DNA from: Dimorphilus gyrociliatus
Lineage: Eukaryota > Annelida > Polychaeta > Dinophilidae
Direction: 5' to 3'
Length of the DNA stretch: 64,000 nucleotides
Assembly: GCA_904063045.1 (NCBI GenBank)
Contig: CAJFCJ010000002.1
Span: 3,033,891-3,097,890, forward strand
Under the pieces are notes generated by a model. The model had not been told where the DNA came from. It made no database searches and saw only the letters and a list, made by a program, of their open reading frames with translations. Positions 1 to 12,312 of this stretch are shown piece by piece. The position numbers were made by a program, and so were the translations under genes. Each line of letters opens with the position of its first letter. The stretch's first letter is position 1.

Positions 1-10
1 TTACTTTCAG

Positions 11-57
11 AATTTTTTTTGGCAATGTCAAAAAGAAAGAAGGACTTTGTGGTGTAA
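11..57 (+). CDS. possible last coding exon of a gene entering from the left
   Basis: The window opens with a splice-acceptor-like tract ending in cag at 8-10. It is followed by an open frame that would end the protein in ...AMSKRKKDFVV with a TAA at 55-57. The short basic tail could be a cytoplasmic C-terminus, but too little is present to name a family. It would be tail-to-tail with the ADAL-like gene. The call rests only on the acceptor and the open frame, so it could be chance. Confidence 0.25.
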
Positions 58-248
58 AAAATTGTTTTTGTGACGTACAAGTTACATCACTTCCGGTTTA
101 AAATCGCGTAATTATTCGGGAGAACATTTAACATAACTGATAACTATTTTGTCAGCAGACAACTAGGTAGATGTGAATAATAGAATTTTAATGAAAATTT
201 GTATTTATTCTAGTTTTAGAAGATCGTACATGATAATTAAACATACTT

Positions 249-1694
249 TTAAATCATTGCCAACTTTGCAGCTTTAAATTTTTCAATAAGTTCTTCTCTA
301 ATTTTCTCGGAACAAAAAGCACTTTCTATACCATAGAAAAATGTTTTCCAAATATTCTCTTTGGACAAATTAAAAATTTTTTGAGCAATTTCAATTTCTT
401 TTGACAGGCTTGTTCTAAAAACTCCTTTATCGTCCGTCTGAAAGATAGATTATTAATCAGCCCTTGCTAACATTATATTATTAAGTTTACATACGCAAAT
501 TATAATTGGATGTTTTATGTCATTCCAATAACTAAAATGATGATCTTCTAAACTTTTTACAGTATTTGTAAGGAAGTTGGAGGTTAAACAAATTTCTAGA
601 GAATTTATATTGTACAAAGAATGAAATTAAAGCAAACCTATTTCTGAACAATCTTACCAAGAGGTATTCTGTTCTTCTTTATGAAATTTACATATTTGTC
701 TTTTCCACCCACATCTGGATGTAAATACGTACCATGACCAATTCTATCGATTCCCATTCCGAGAATATCTTGGACTTCTTCAACCTTTTCTTTAATTTCT
801 GCCAGATGAATTGCTATTTGTAATCCTCTCTCTTTAGCCTTTCTTAACAGGGGAATGAAGTCTCTCGCATCGTTTTTCTATTATTAAATAGGCATAAATC
901 ATTAAACTTTCGAAAGTTTATAACTCACAGACGGATCACCACTCAAGTCAATTCCTACTATTGTATCTCTAGCCTCTCTATCCTTGTCCAACATTTCGCA
1001 TAATACTGCAAACGAATTTTCTGCATCTTCTATACCTCTCCCTCTATCAAGAGAGACAAGAAATTTGACTATAATATCCATATTTCTGCAATTTTTTATT
1101 CCTTGCAAAACAGCGCGAATATATTGGCTCTTGGTCATGCAGTCTTTTGCAGACCTTGGAGTTGATCTTAATTCCAAATACTTGACATTTTCTTTATGAA
1201 AATCTTTGATAACCAACTCAGTAATCTTTTGAATATCTTTTGGCGTTCTTGAAAGGCTTTGAATGATTTTAAAGACCTGAAAAACTCTGCAAAGATAAAG
1301 AATAAGAATTTGTAACGACTTTAAAATTTTCCATTACTCCTTGATTGACCGTTTATTTCCACTGTGAATAAGACTATTCCATTTATCTAATGTGTCACTG
1401 TCCAATGCCGGATTTTCATCTTTCGCAGTTTCTATAAGATAGCTTATAGCTTCATCACTTAAGGAGCCGCTGATATGGGCATGTAATTCCTAAAATTAAA
1501 ATAAAGATACATAATATCGCCCATCGATTTCAGAAGTAATTTTGATAAAGTTGAAAGAAATTCAAAACATCATTCTTTCTCTTTCCTTTATCAAGAAAAT
1601 ATTGAACATAATGAATACTTACAACTTTAGGGAGGCGTTCTATGTATTCGCTACTGACGTTAGCTATGTCATTTCTTACTGAGATGCCGGCCAT
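249..1694 (-). CDS. ADAL: adenosine deaminase-like protein (ADAL/MAPDA family)
   Basis: Probable N6-methyl-AMP deaminase of the metal-dependent adenosine deaminase family, which recycles modified AMP to IMP in the cytosol. Six or more exons can be joined. Exon 1 (1623-1694) starts MAGISVRNDIANV and ends in LPKV. Exon 2 (high end 1489) opens ELHAHISGS, carrying the HxH zinc motif. Later come KYLELRSTPR, VGIDLSGDP, the HLAE segment, RIGHGTYLHPD, and EICLTSN near 600-570. The last exon ends ...KLAMI with the stop at 249-251. Most introns are about 50-70 bp. The order and motifs match animal ADAL, and the length of about 340 residues is normal. Between the start of this gene and the next gene lie about 450 bp of AT-rich DNA. 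ADA itself is less likely because the LELRSTP and VGIDLSGDP forms are ADAL-like. Confidence 0.9.
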
Positions 1695-2148
1695 CGTTAA
1701 AAATGGTTCTAATTATATGTGGAGTCCTGTTAATAACTGTAATCTATTCCCTTTTAAATATTTACTCTAATATAATTCATATAATAAATTAAACAATAGC
1801 CAATTATTTATTTATAAATAATATTTATATATTGTATAAATTAACCTTTATAATTACTTTATACTGCATAAGTGAAAACACTTCTTAAGAGTATACAGTA
1901 TATTCCATTAGAAAACCTCCTTACGTCTCCTTTGGAAACTGGAAACGTCAGTCAGATAAAAAACAGAAGATTATGAATAATTTATGAATAGTTTGTTTAT
2001 TCACTTGGAAATTTTGATGATAAATTTACAAAAAAAAGACTTAATAGTCTCAAATATGCTGATAAAAAGAAGCAGGAGTCTTATTGCAAGTGAGAAAAAG
2101 TCCAATGCTTGAGGAGTTTTTAATCTTGTAATAATTCTTAAGAAATTT
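1695..2148. other. intergenic AT-rich stretch between two minus-strand genes
   Basis: This holds the promoter side of the ADAL-like gene and the 3' side of the CCDC42-like gene. It is AT-rich with simple A/T runs around 1800-1860. No conserved open frame, tRNA or repeat was seen. Confidence 0.5.
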
Positions 2149-4022
2149 CTAAATGCTAGATGCTGCAGTGGAGGCGTTTACCTGCTGTTCTTTCCTTATA
2201 TCCTGGGTTATCTGCGTTAAATCTTGAATAAATTGTTGTATTCTTGTCAGCTGTTCGTAGGTGTCTTCTACATGTGGTGTAGCTTGTTTTTGATGTCGAG
2301 ATACTAGCATGTAGAGGTTATGAGTTGCCCTAGGTAAAACAATATGGTCAATACAAGATGCTCTTTTTCAAAATATAGAATGATTTTTATGATATTTGTC
2401 TTATTAACTTACATCTTAATTCGACCTAATAAAAGAGTCTTTTTGGCTGCTGTGTTCTTAATATGGGTCCATTTACTTTCCCATTTTACAGCTTCACTTT
2501 GTGTTTTATCCAATTTTGTTTGGAGCGTAGCTAGCCTATTATTATAATTAAGAATCTCATTATTCTTTTCTTCAATATATCTCAATTTTTTCGTCTTTTG
2601 TTTTTCTAATCTATCTTGATTTTCTTGTTCCCTATTCATTAAATCCTATTAAAAAACAAATTAAAATGATTACAATGACTATTAATAGAAATCTATTGAA
2701 TGTTTCTTCTTTACTTGATGAGTTGTAATGAGTGTATCGTGCCTGGCAAGAATTTCTCGAATTTCTTGAAATTCTTCAGCTGTTTCAACTACTTTTTCCA
2801 TATATTTTTGATATACAAGATGTCTTTCCATTTTTTCCTAACGTTTAAGGGACAGTTGTTTAATAAGTCGAGTACTAATACAAACATATGAAGTTACCTG
2901 TAGTTTCTGTTTCTGATCTGATAATTCTTCAGAGTCTGATTTTAATCTAAGAAAATAATTATATTTTAATTTTTTGAAAATGAAATTTTGTGTTTTAGGA
3001 ATGAACTACAAATAATTGACACTGCAATAGAGGCTTTAAAAGTGTTGATGCAAACATTCAAGCACAAACTGGAAATAAATTAGGTTAAGAAGGATGGGTA
3101 AAGATAGATTAGCAAACGCTCTCTCTTTAAATTTCAACCTTTTTATATCGTTTTCCTTCATTTTGCATATTTGTTCTTCCTCGGATTTCTTCTTTACAGC
3201 TCGAGCTTTTTTAGAATCATTTTCCTGCACACAACATTTAGCATAGTTGATAGAATTTTTACAATAGTGATAGAATATGTTTTCATTAAAATCATCTCAG
3301 TTTGAATCATTTTGAAAAAAATAGCAAAATATTCGACTTCCTAGTATGATTTAGTAAAAAGAAAAGACTGCTTGAAGGCGAATATTATTATTTATTTTTT
3401 TTTTTGTAAGTAAGAAGTAACGGTTTGATCATCTATTAAACTTCTATCCTATTCTCAAGTATACCTTATTAATTCATATTCCTTATTTACAGAAATGTCT
3501 TTTTCAACAGTAGCTTTGCGTAAAGCTCGTCTACGTTTTTCATCATTCTCCTATTTAATCTTGATAAATTGTATTTTTTGTATCAAAGCGAATATCTACG
3601 TACAAACCTTTAAGAATTTATCGAATTTCAATAAAGATTCTTTCAATTGATACTCCTTTCTTTCTAGTTCTTCTCGGCGTTGTTGCAAACTTTCCATTTT
3701 CATTTGAAACTCCTAAATTATAGAAATTAGAAAAGAAAATATTTAATATTGTTATAGACTTTATAGTATTCTGTCGAAAATGTAGCATTAATTAAACTTA
3801 ATACCTCTTTCTGAGCTGCCAGAGCTTGTTCGACTTCTGTCATTTCTCGACGTTTCTCTAAAAGCCTAGTAGCGGGAGTTAGATGATCATCTTCCCGCTC
3901 TGGCATCTTGCTGTAAAGATATATTTTATTAAAAACAGTCGTAAATTTATTGTATTAAATTCTTACATGAGTAATTTATCCTCAAAAGTGTGGCGGAAAT
4001 ATTCATTTAAATCGATAGCCAT
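2149..4022 (-). CDS. CCDC42: CCDC42/CFAP73-family ciliary coiled-coil protein
   Basis: A coiled-coil protein of the CCDC42 (Chlamydomonas MIA2/FAP73-related) family, which acts in cilia and flagella, including sperm tail assembly or inner-arm dynein regulation. Translation starts MAIDLNEYFRHTFEDKLL at 4022. The next exons give TPATRLLEKRREMTEVEQ, a charged coil ending in FDKFLK, then one of two alternative exons (3465-3550 or 3139-3224), then LKSDSEELSDQ, YMEKVVETAEEFQEI, and the diagnostic WESKWTHIKNTAAKKTLLLG with RIKM (about 2409-2640). The C-terminal QQFIQDLTQITQDI and ...ASSI end at the TAG at 2149-2151. The order matches human CCDC42 along its length at about 300 residues. The gene is head-to-head with NIPSNAP, 211 bp apart. 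CCDC42 and CCDC42B/CFAP73 cannot be separated by eye. Confidence 0.88.
3139..3224 (-). other. CCDC42 alternative exon copy B (86 nt)
   Basis: An exon encoding ENDSKKARAVKKKSEEEQIC followed by KMKENDIKR (29 residues). The acceptor is gtgcag and the donor is GTTGAA. Entry phase 0 and exit phase 2 are identical to copy A. About 12 of 29 residues are identical between copies, including the opening END and the closing R. Using both copies, or neither, would shift the frame. Confidence 0.75.
3465..3550 (-). other. CCDC42 alternative exon copy A (86 nt)
   Basis: An exon encoding ENDEKRRRALRKATVEKDIS followed by VNKEYELIR (29 residues). The acceptor ends tag before 3550 and the donor is GTATAC. It enters in phase 0 after FDKFLK and leaves in phase 2, joining the LKSDSEELSD exon. 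It has the same length, phase and position in the protein as the copy at 3139-3224. Confidence 0.75.
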
Positions 4023-4233
4023 TTTTAATGCTTTAATCTCACGTTGTTACTTAAGGCAATTTGGATAAAATTTTGTATGGAAAACTTGAAGTTCACAGAT
4101 GTTTGTCGTTGCTATGGTAATTTAAGGGCGAAATATTCTTTAAAAACATAGAGTAGTAGTCTGGCAATTGTATTTCGTCTAAAACGTATCTCAAATATTG
4201 AAGTCGAATCAAAACCAGATTACGCTGTTGAAG
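4023..4233. promoter_or_regulatory. shared promoter region between CCDC42-like and NIPSNAP genes
   Basis: Only 211 bp separate two divergent start codons, so the 5' ends of both genes must lie here. No clear TATA box was recognised. The assignment rests on gene orientation alone. Confidence 0.5.
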
Positions 4234-6463
4234 ATGTCTGCCCTTCAAACTATTAGCAATCATTCTTTGCGAAATTGTATTCGACTATTCGGTGTCTCAT
4301 CGTCCAATCTTTACAAATCTTTGGGACAGAGGTATCTCTAAGATTTTGCATCAAAACCAGTGCAAAGGCGTCTTAAACAATACAACTATTCGATTTTTTT
4401 ACTTAAGGTCTTTCTCTCAAAAACAAGAGGGTATTCCTGCAGCTTCAGATAACCTAGGATGGTTCAAAAAACTTTTACCTATCAGGAGTATCGATCCAGG
4501 AAAAGAGTCACATTCGGTCCTTTTAGCAGAGAAGGAAATCGTTTATGAGCTACAATGTTTGTTTTTTTCATAAATTATTTAAACAAAACATTAGATTCGT
4601 TAACAATTACAACTAGCGAAGTAATAGGCCTACAAGTAAATATTTCGCTATTCGAACCCGGTAAAAGAATTAAGAGAACTAATTAAGAATGTTGAAGATA
4701 TAAATTTATTTGTGTAAAAATTTTTTGCAGTTCATCAAGTTAAACCAGAATTTATGGTAGAATATCTGAAGGAATTGTAAGAAGTGTTAAACGAACGATT
4801 ACTATTCAATTTCTTAATTTAAAATATTTTTAATAATAAGCGAAAATTTCGTTTCGATTACCACTGAGAAAAAAACCGGGGCCGAGCTAGTCGGTAGTTG
4901 GACAGTTGAAATTGGAGATCAGGACGAAGCAGGTCAATTAAATTGAAAAAACGAACATTTGTATTTTAATCAAGTATTTGAATAATTTATTAGTTCACTT
5001 ATGGAAATATCCTGGAGGATATGAAGTTCTTAACGAAGCAACGGAAGTATATCGGACTGATCCAGTAAGACAAAATTGAAAGGCAAATTCGATTATTTTT
5101 ATTTCAAGTTTACTTATTTATCAGCAATTGGAAAAATTTCGTTTAAACCGAAATAAAATGCTTAGATCTAGAAAAAATCAGATTCTCTTGGCTTTTAGCT
5201 TCTGGGGCGAACCGAAACAACGACCAGCCGAAAAGAACATATATGAGTTACGTAGCTATGTTTTGAAGGTAGTTTGAATAAGATAGTTGACAAAAAAGAT
5301 TGTATTAACATTTCATTGTATTATTCATAGCCAGGTACTATGATTGAATGGGGAAATAATTGGTAAGCATCTGGACAAATTTTATTAGATTCTAGGCTAC
5401 AATCAGTGCACTATAGGATAAAACTAGAGGAATAGGATTAAAGCAAAAAATACTTGAATAAGATTATTAATACTATTTTGTAATTCTTACGCATTAGGGC
5501 TCGTGGACTGCGAGCTAGAAAAATGTACAATGAAGCTGTAGCTGGTTTATTCACGCACATTGGTGACTTATATACCATTCACCATATGTGGGGTAAGATT
5601 ATTATTATTAGGCATCTCTGCGATCTGTTGTGAAGTGTACATAGCCTTGCTAGACTTTTTCACTTTTGAATACTATAAAAAAACAACAAAAGTTATTTCC
5701 ATGAATGTTACAACTATCATATTAGTAATTGTGTGTTCTTTTCTCCCTTCCCGATATACTTCAGAGTTCTTTAGAGTGTTCCTCTGCTTTTTCATAGATA
5801 TTTATCTATATTTGAATTATTTTGTTTTTTAACTTTTTTTTCTTTCTATCATAATTATTTCACTCTTATCAATGAAGCATAAGCTTATATTGTAGGTTTT
5901 ACGATATTTACTGATGATAGAAGAAAGTTATAAATGTTAAAAAAAAAACAAAAACCACAAAAATTTTCCTGATGTCGTTAGTAGGTAGTTCTTTGTCGTA
6001 AACTAACAGGGCAAGAGGTCTGAGATTTAGAAGGGAATCAGACGAACCAGTCGGAGGATTTTTCAGCCACATTGGTGACGGACACCACGTTCATCATTTT
6101 TGGGGTAAGATCGAATAACGTCGGGAAAAAGAAGTTCATTTTTATTTTTCTAGTTTCTTTCTTTTTTTTCACGATTTCCTAAACTAACTTTGAACCAAAT
6201 TAACTAAATTAAATTAAAACTAGTATCGAAACTATTAATTTTCTTCATTTAGCTTATGATAACCTGCACGAGAGGAAGAGAGTTAGAGAGGCTGCTTGGA
6301 GACGACCAGGATGGGATGATTGTGTTGCGTATACAGGTGAGATCTTTAAAAGCTGATAGAAAATAATATTGCAATCTAAATCTTGTATTTTTTTAAAGTA
6401 CCACTAATCAGGCAAATGAAATCAAGAATTCTAATACCAACTCCGTTCTCGCCACTACAATAA
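4234..6463 (+). CDS. NIPSNAP: NIPSNAP-family mitochondrial protein
   Basis: A mitochondrial protein of the NIPSNAP1/2 family, linked to mitochondrial quality control. It starts [20 protein letters not shown] at 4234, a Ser/Arg-rich likely transit peptide. Exon 1 (4234-4331) splices over a 76-bp intron to 4408, giving [12 protein letters not shown]. Later blocks are [105 protein letters not shown], then one of two alternative exons (5498-5592 or 6010-6104), then [20 protein letters not shown] and [20 protein letters not shown] with the TAA at 6461-6463. This covers the whole family length. Both dimeric alpha-beta barrel domains are present. It is followed in tandem by NDUFAF7. Confidence 0.93.
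5498..5592 (+). other. NIPSNAP alternative exon copy A (95 nt)
   Basis: It encodes [20 protein letters not shown] followed by [11 protein letters not shown]. The acceptor is cattag and the donor is GTAAGA. It completes the Trp codon split after EWGNN (entry phase 2) and leaves one G (exit phase 1), which is completed by the downstream AYDN exon. Confidence 0.85.
6010..6104 (+). other. NIPSNAP alternative exon copy B (95 nt)
   Basis: It encodes [20 protein letters not shown] followed by [11 protein letters not shown]. The acceptor is aacag and the donor is GTAAGA. Length, entry phase and exit phase match copy A, with 17 of 31 residues identical. Copy B resembles the usual NIPSNAP segment (RFRQ...EAVGGFFSQIG) more than copy A does. 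Neither copy has a stop or damaged splice site. Confidence 0.85.
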
Positions 6464-6898
6464 AGAGCCAAAATTTTGATTTGTTAGTTTCGCTCCTGTT
6501 AAAAACTAACTGAGAATGCAGTGAACATAATATTTCCTATATATTCACATTACATGTGAGGTTTTTGCAATAAAGGAAGCGCTGATTAGACTTAAATAAA
6601 ACAAACTTTCCGAATAATCTTTACTTTCAAGTCATATTTTATAAAAATTCACAAAAGGCGAATAAGTACATTTGATAGTCGTTAAATACATATTAAATAT
6701 TTCATTTTATAAAAAGCATGTTTATTTCAATATTTGAAAGGGTTTTGTCAATTATATTCATATTTCTTTTTGAGAAGTTACGATCGAAAAGTCTTAATAA
6801 CTTCGTATTAAAGCTGTATTACCGCATATTTTCATCAATATGCATTAGTTTAAAAAATCGTCTGCTAAAGCATAACTGGTAGTAGTTGCACGGCGAAA
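6464..6898. other. intergenic, NIPSNAP 3' side and NDUFAF7 promoter side
   Basis: About 435 bp of AT-rich DNA between two plus-strand genes. It contains AATAAA-like A/T strings that could serve NIPSNAP polyadenylation. Nothing else was recognised. Confidence 0.4.
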
Positions 6899-8497
<1,599 letters not shown>

Positions 8498-8651
8498 AAT
8501 GCTTTTTAAAGAAAATAAACAGTTTTGTAATAAATAATATTTATAACTTGAATGGTGTATTCATAACTTTTGTCCGTAATTATACGATATATTAACTTGT
8601 TTGCACTTTACATCTTGAGAAATGTACAACTTTAAAAGAATTATTAGCATC

Positions 8652-9406
8652 TCAAACAACGCCCCATTGTTCTTCAGCAGCTGTACACAATTTTGCACAG
8701 GACAGAGCAGCCGAAAGGGGGTAAGAGCTGAACGACATACAGTTTTCAGTATATTCAGGAGAAACAGATCCCTTTGCAATTGCTCCTATAACAAAAACTA
8801 CTGGTCTATCTGGTCCTAATATTTCAGATGAATTCATTACGTCTCCTTTAAAAGATGTAGAGAATTTAGGGCAACCCGTTGGTAAATGATCTGTTATTGG
8901 ATTCTTAATAACTTTCAAAAGTTTTTGAGGCCTGTCAGCCGCTGAAACACTGAGTTTATGGAGAAGCTGTACCATAAGACCGCAAAACCTGTCAAACGTA
9001 CGAGGAATACGCGTTTGTGGGTTCACTTCAATAAGAATATTCTTTTGGGTATGGATATAAATTTGTAGTTTTCCAGCTCTGTTCAGAGGGCTATCTAACA
9101 GCATCATAAGGCATTGATGCGTTATATCGGGTCTGTAATCTGAAGGATCCTTGCGAAATTTCTTCAAAAGTCCTTTATGCTTGTCACTAGTTAGCAGTTC
9201 GTAGTCTTTACCAACCTAACGTGTGGACGAAAATAAAGATCAGGACGAAAAAAATAGATTTATACCTTTGCCGTCTCCAATGAAGCGCCCTCCAGAACAA
9301 CTATAAGACGTCTTTCCTGATCCCTATCATGCAGTGATCGTAGGTGATTGGGTACTTTCAATTGTTTTTCAACTCGTGTCTGCTCAGATTCCTCGTGGTC
9401 GGTCAT
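8652..9406 (-). CDS. EMG1: EMG1/NEP1 ribosome biogenesis pseudouridine methyltransferase
   Basis: A SPOUT-class methyltransferase that N1-methylates a pseudouridine of 18S rRNA and helps assemble the small ribosomal subunit in the nucleolus. It has two exons. Exon 1 (9266-9406) starts MTDHEESEQTRVEKQLKVPN and ends VVLEGASLETAK. Exon 2 (8652-9215) opens VGKDYELLTSDKHKGLL and carries RPDITHQCLMMLLDSPLNRA, IHTQKNILIEVNPQTRIPRT, FDRFCGLMVQLLHKLSV, KLLKVIKNPI, VVFVIGAIAKG and YPLSAALSCAKLC. It ends EEQWGVV at the TGA at 8652-8654. The total of about 234 residues is the family length. The match to animal EMG1 is very strong over the core. Confidence 0.96.
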
Positions 9407-10046
9407 GTTTGATTGTTAGCGGGGTAAAACACTCAGTTTTCACCGCAGTGAATCTTATTAATATTCATGAAATACTTATAAATATTCTTGGAGAGCTTTT
9501 AACCAATCATAAACTTTCTTATATGAGCTCATCAATAATTTATCGATAGATGGCGCTGTCAACGCGAAAACTTTTTCTTTTTTTTATAACTTTTTATTGA
9601 AAGGTTGAATTGTATTTATTGTTACAAAAAAGAGAAAGAAATTAAGAGAATTACGATTGCCTGAAAGTTTTTTTGTTTGAAAAATAAAACAAAATGATCG
9701 ACAAAGCCATTAAAAAAAAATGATAAAATCACATTTCAGGTTGTGATTTCAACATAAAATAGTTGAAACATTCATCGATAAAATTAGCTATCACAAAATC
9801 ACGTATTCTTAAAACATACTATCAAACTATATTTACTTTTTTCAAGTGTGGCACAATGCAATTTCTTTTTTTACATACGAAAAAAACGTTAACTTTTTCA
9901 ACCTAAAAAATTTTAAGCACCATGTAAAGATAAGGAGTTGTTTTTTATTGTTACTGTCCAGTTAAGAAGGAAAAAATTATTGTAGAAAAATAGAACTATT
10001 TGTGTGTTTTTTTGGTTAAACTTGTCCTGAAATTGTTAGGTGAGAA
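9407..10046. other. intergenic, EMG1 promoter side and GLIS 3' side
   Basis: About 640 bp of A/T-rich DNA with poly-A and poly-T runs. It must hold the EMG1 5' end and the GLIS 3' untranslated region and polyadenylation signal. No open frame was supported. Confidence 0.4.
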
Positions 10047-12270
10047 TTAGGAATAATAAATACCAGTTTCAAGTTTGAATGACAAACCGCTATGATTCGC
10101 TAGAGTCCTACTTCCATCGTGGTATTGATATGCGTTTGGTAATGATGTTATAGTCTCTTCAAAGGTTGGTATCACGCCGTGAAAAGTACCTCTGTGAATC
10201 TATGAATGGAAGTATTGCAATTTTTTATTATTATTGCGTGGAAACATCTATAAAGACTAATTCTTGAAGTTTTTTTTACTTACTTGACTCCTTTGGTGCT
10301 CCATATTACAACTCATCATTTGTACTGTATCTGTTGCAGGTGCATTACCATCTTGTGGATATATTGTTCCATTGTTAGGATGAAAATATCTTGGCGTCAT
10401 TTCTTGACTGTACATGTCGTACTCTTGAGCCATCATATGACCGTAGTTGGGAGGAGGCTGCTGCTGTGGCTGAACGACTTGTTGCTGCACAGGCATTTGT
10501 TGAATATTAGCTGCCGCACCTTGGACCATATTGCATTGCTCCTCTAACATATGGTTGGGATTTTGCAGTGGTGGAGAATAGTGATCATAAGCGGAGGATA
10601 GTTTTGTACCCGACAATACTAAAGATTGAGCTTCTCCCATGCTTATTTGCTGTTGACGCCTATGAGTGACCAGGTGTTGTCCATGGCTTGGGACGAATCC
10701 AGCACCCAATCTATAAGAGTAATGATTAAGAAGATCAGATAAAAGTAGATCATTTTTTTTCTTTTAACCGCGTATAAAAAATTGCCTCTCTTTTCCTCTC
10801 TCGTTCTATTGTTAATTTTGAGAGTCAATGAATTGCCTAGTCAATTATTCAAAAACTCGTCTACTGAGATATTGGTATTCTTCACCCTCTCTATTAGACT
10901 GTTGAATGACTATTCTATGGCATTTCTTCGTAATTATACGTTACTAAAAGTGCGCATGAAAAGGTTATACTATTTATGTTAAGCGCTCAAACAGTTGAAA
11001 AGAAGTACGTGGGTTAAATTTTGAATATTTTCAAATTAGTCGTTTAAAAGTGATTAAAGTAATTTGTAAGAAAAAACGAAGTTGTAGAAATGAATTTTTA
11101 GATATAGCCTCTTTGCCTTGTTGTTTTATAACAAATGATAGTGTATATAATACAGTATATATGAACAAACTGAGGGGCGTGCTGCAAACTTTCAACAGAT
11201 TTTACGGTTCATACAACTGTCTGAATGAAATGAATTGTTTGCTCGTAACCCGGTGATCGCAAAAATCAGGTCAATAAAACTAGTTTTATAATTGAAATGA
11301 CCTCTTTTCGATTCGTTAAATTCATCAATTGCTTCCCATACGAGTTTATCACAATTGCTCAGCGAGGTGTCGCCACTCGCACAAAAGACATCTTCCTATC
11401 AGCCTATAATTAGGAGAATATATACTCGCTACTTCCTGACTTTATTAGCTTTGGTTAACGCCGAGGGACGTTGAAAAAAAAATTTCTTTATTAAATGAAT
11501 AAAAAAATGCCCCAGCGTTCACCTTATTGGTCGTCAAAGAAAGCTTTCGATAAAGGAGTTTGATTTTTTTCCGTTTTACAATGGATAATAAAAGTCGGCA
11601 GATGGTAGCACAATCGCTACAACCGGCCCCCCTCTCCCCTAACAATTTAGATTATAATCTTTACCTATTGATAAAAAGAGTAAGAAAAGAAATCTTTCCA
11701 ACTCTTATAGAAAATTTTACTTAATTTCTTACCTCTGTTTGTGACCGTAAGCAATATTTTCTGGTAATTGCGAATGTGAATTATAAACTGTTCTTTCGTG
11801 ACCGGGACCAAATTGCATCTGCTCGTATTGAACAGCCTCTTGCTCTTCAACGTTACCAATACCCGTTATATTCATACATGGCGTCAGCGATTCTGGTAAA
11901 CGATCTTTTGGTCCTTTAATCTGTATATATTTAATACAAAATAGAATAATTGTATTATAAAGAGATTTATATTAATATATAATTTATATATACATTTCGA
12001 CGAAAGAGCTAGATATACAATACATTAAGTATATATGTATATAATTAAAATAGAAATCAAAAGCCTTTAATTGCTATACTTGAACAGTCTATTTATTAAG
12101 CAGGTATATAATCAAAAGAAATGTTCCTATAACCTTGAAATATAAATGATTTTGCTCCTAAGAAATCCTTCTCCTTTCTTTTATATTTTAAATAAGAAAA
12201 GAATTATTAATTATTCAAGAAAGAAAAGAGACGAAAGATTAAAAACTCTTTATGGATATGTTTGTTTGTG

Positions 12271-12312
<42 letters not shown>

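Noticed and set aside
3030-3065. Small coding-like string FVLECLHQHF in the CCDC42-like gene
   Set aside because: It lies in an intron. The donor at 3139 joins in frame to LKSDSEELSD without it.
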